Positions 31,509 to 32,859 of a DNA stretch of 32,859 nucleotides are shown here, one piece after another; the first letter of the stretch is position 1, and each line of letters starts with the position of its first letter. This DNA is from Burkholderiales bacterium (GTDB taxonomy: Bacteria > Pseudomonadota > Gammaproteobacteria > Burkholderiales > Usitatibacteraceae), in the NCBI GenBank assembly GCA_017853245.1, contig JAFMJY010000018.1, forward strand, positions 1 to 32,859, read 5' to 3'. The notes under the pieces are model-generated. The model saw only the letters and a program-made list of their open reading frames with translations. It made no database searches and was not told where the DNA came from. Both the position numbers and the translations under genes were made by a program.

Positions 31509-32503
31509 AGCGCTTGCTGGCCACGCTCGCGCTGCTCGCCGCGGCCGCCTCGCCCGCCAACGCACACCCGCTGGATCCTGCGCTGCTGGATATCAACGAG
31601 TCGCCGTCGGGGTTGGTCGCTGTTCGGTGGAGCGTCCCGGTCGCGCAACCCCTGGGCGCCGCTCCCCTGCAACCCGTCCTGCCCACAACCTGCCGCGCGA
31701 CGACGTCCCCGCAAGTCGAGGCAGGCGACGTGCGCGCTGTGGCCCGGTGGTCCTTGGAATGCGACTCGCCGGGGCTCACTGGCGCCAGGATCGGGATCGA
31801 CGGGCTACGGGAGCGCGGCACCGACGCCCTGCTGCGGATTCAGCGCGCCGACGGATCGGTTACCCAGACCGTACTGCGCGGCGAGAGGGATCGCCTCACG
31901 CTCGGCGCCGTGTCGAGCCGCGGCGAAGTCTTCGCAGACTATCTCCGCCTGGGGTGGGAACACATCCTGCTGGGCATCGACCACCTGCTCTTCGTGCTGG
32001 GCCTGCTGCTGCTCGTGCGCGGGCGCCAGGCGCTTTTCTGGACGGTGACGTCCTTTACCGTCGGCCACAGCATCACGCTGGCGCTCGCCGCCCTCGGGCT
32101 TGTCGACTTCCCGCCCCGATTGATGGAGGTCCTGATCGCGGCCACGATTCTGGTGCTGGCCCTCGAGTTGGCTCGCCCGGCGCCCGAGCGACGCGGCCTC
32201 ATGGCGCGGTCTCCTTGGGCCACGGCATTCGCCTTTGGCCTGCTTCACGGCGTGGGCTTCGCGGGCGCGCTTTCGGAGGTGGGCTTGCCGCGACACGAGA
32301 TTCCCGCTGCCCTGCTCGCCTTCAATCTGGGCATCGAGGCCGGACAGCTCGCCTTCATTGCGGCGATGATGGCCGCGCGGGCGGCGCTGCAAGGCCTGCC
32401 GGTTCGCTGGCCAACTGCTGCCCGGGCGCTGCCCGCCTACGCCATCGGCTCCCTGTCGGCGTACTGGATTCTCGAGCGCACGTGGAGCATGCTCGCCGCA
32501 TGA
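31505..32503 (+). CDS. HupE/UreJ-family membrane protein with periplasmic N-domain
   Basis: A 332-aa protein starting at a GTG that overlaps the upstream TGA (GTGA). A signal peptide (1-20, ending ANA) would leave His21 as the first mature residue, in HPLDPALLDI. Residues 21-135 form a soluble beta-rich periplasmic domain with two cysteines (C63, C86). The C-terminal half is a membrane domain of about six helices with the HupE/UreJ_2 motifs HILLGIDHLLF (153-163), FTVGHSITLA (184-193) and LLHGVGFAGAL (246-256), rich in membrane histidines. HupE and UreJ are nickel permease-like accessory proteins of hydrogenase and urease, but no hydrogenase or urease gene is here and the metal is unknown. The start is fixed by the overlap and signal peptide; open sequence upstream in this frame lies within the parvulin gene. 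Confidence 0.85.
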   Translation: MKRLLATLALLAAAASPANAHPLDPALLDINESPSGLVAVRWSVPVAQPLGAAPLQPVLPTTCRATTSPQVEAGDVRAVARWSLECDSPGLTGARIGIDGLRERGTDALLRIQRADGSVTQTVLRGERDRLTLGAVSSRGEVFADYLRLGWEHILLGIDHLLFVLGLLLLVRGRQALFWTVTSFTVGHSITLALAALGLVDFPPRLMEVLIAATILVLALELARPAPERRGLMARSPWATAFAFGLLHGVGFAGALSEVGLPRHEIPAALLAFNLGIEAGQLAFIAAMMAARAALQGLPVRWPTAARALPAYAIGSLSAYWILERTWSMLAA

Positions 32504-32507
32504 ATCC

Positions 32508-32527
32508 GGGTGCTAGCATCTGCACCC
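32508..32527 (+). promoter_or_regulatory. Extended -10-like box inside a perfect inverted repeat
   Basis: TGCTAGCAT (32511-32519) matches an extended -10 (TGnTAnnAT). It sits inside an exact 6-bp inverted repeat, GGGTGC (32508-32513) and GCACCC (32522-32527). A start near 32526 would give a leader of about 30 nt with GGAG at 32546-32549 before the SYLF gene. The repeat could be an operator or a weak hairpin ending the upstream operon; there is no T-run. Confidence 0.35.
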
Positions 32528-32557
32528 TCCCCTCACCCAATCTCCGGAGCAACAACC

Positions 32558-32859
32558 ATGGCCGTTCGTCCCCTTGCCTGCCTCGCGCTCGCCGTCGGAT
32601 TTCTGCCCGGCGCGCCCGCTCTCGCTGACGAATTCGCTGACACCGTCGCGCTATTCCAGAAAGCCGGGGAAAGCGGCGCGTTCTTCCGGAATGCCCACGG
32701 CTACGCCGTGTTCCCCACGATCGGCAAAGGCGGCATCGGGATCGGTGCCGCCCATGGCAATGGCCGCGTTTATGAGAAGGGCAAGCACGTCGGCGACACC
32801 TCGATGACGCAATTGAGCGTGGGCCTGCAGCTCGGCGGCCAGGCATTCAGCCAGATCAT
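32558..32859 (+). CDS. SYLF-domain (YSC84-like) lipid-binding protein, 5' part
   Basis: The first 100 codons of a gene cut by the right edge of the window. A signal peptide (about 1-23, ending ALA) is followed by DTVALFQKAGESGAFFRNAH and GYAVFPTIGKGGIGIGAAHG, then VGLQLGGQAFSQI. This is the start of the SYLF / YSC84 domain, which in proteobacteria is usually an exported protein with lipid-binding potential, as in the BPSL1445 group. GGAG at 32546-32549 lies 8 bp before the ATG. The gap of 54 bp and the candidate promoter suggest it is separate from the HupE operon. Confidence 0.85.
   Translation, partial: MAVRPLACLALAVGFLPGAPALADEFADTVALFQKAGESGAFFRNAHGYAVFPTIGKGGIGIGAAHGNGRVYEKGKHVGDTSMTQLSVGLQLGGQAFSQI

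Noticed and set aside
31505-32503. HupE/UreJ protein as evidence for a hydrogenase or urease operon
   Set aside because: No hydrogenase, urease or their accessory genes are present; the neighbours are DUF3604, a parvulin-like protein and a SYLF protein.

Overview
This 32.9 kb window is a piece of bacterial chromosome. It is strongly GC-rich (roughly two thirds by eye, not computed) and densely coded. Genes for outer-membrane assembly, an RND efflux pump, ChrA, phosphatidylserine decarboxylase, class I fructose-1,6-bisphosphatase and SelO point to a Gram-negative proteobacterium. Gene content and the style of the candidate -10 boxes fit a betaproteobacterium best, but no rRNA or tRNA is present to fix this. 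I see no rRNA, tRNA, CRISPR array, insertion sequence, integrase or phage gene. There is no gene-free stretch over 300 bases; the longest gaps are about 105-120 bases (10786-10902, 3246-3357, 8768-8877, 12464-12570, 22838-22941).

Layout. (1) 1-2865: the tail of an LrgB-like membrane protein, a hot-dog fold acyl-CoA hydratase, then on the minus strand a DUF2817 (M14-like) peptidase followed by a TauE/SafE permease. (2) 2925-5383: a decayed acyl-CoA synthetase fragment next to a Wzt/Wzm-type polysaccharide ABC exporter pair that has no glycan genes around it. (3) 5419-7898: SelO (protein AMPylase) followed after 2 bp by a CorA-type metal channel. (4) 7907-10785, minus strand: an ABC half-exporter and phosphatidylserine decarboxylase. 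(5) 10903-12463: a small DUF2934-like protein converging on a DadA-like D-amino-acid dehydrogenase. (6) 12571-21469: fbp, tamA, tamB and a patatin-barrel type Vd autotransporter, all on one strand with abutting or overlapping junctions. (7) 21476-28036: chrA on the minus strand, divergent from an RND adaptor, RND permease and renalase-like flavoprotein joined by ATGA overlaps. (8) 28089-32503: a secreted DUF3604 protein with cysteine-rich inserts, a membrane-anchored parvulin-like protein and a HupE/UreJ membrane protein. (9) 32558-end: the start of a SYLF-domain (YSC84-like) protein.

How the parts may work together. The fbp-tamAB-patatin block combines an outer-membrane assembly/lipid-transport machine (TamA barrel plus TamB bridge) with a surface phospholipase that itself needs outer-membrane insertion, so the neighbour may be a TAM client or may act on lipids that TAM moves. 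The DUF3604-parvulin-HupE block looks like an envelope system: a periplasmic or secreted metal-dependent PHP-like enzyme, a dedicated foldase, and a membrane protein whose predicted mature N-terminus is histidine. It is the best candidate here for an undescribed system. The RND-renalase coupling is the third unusual association.
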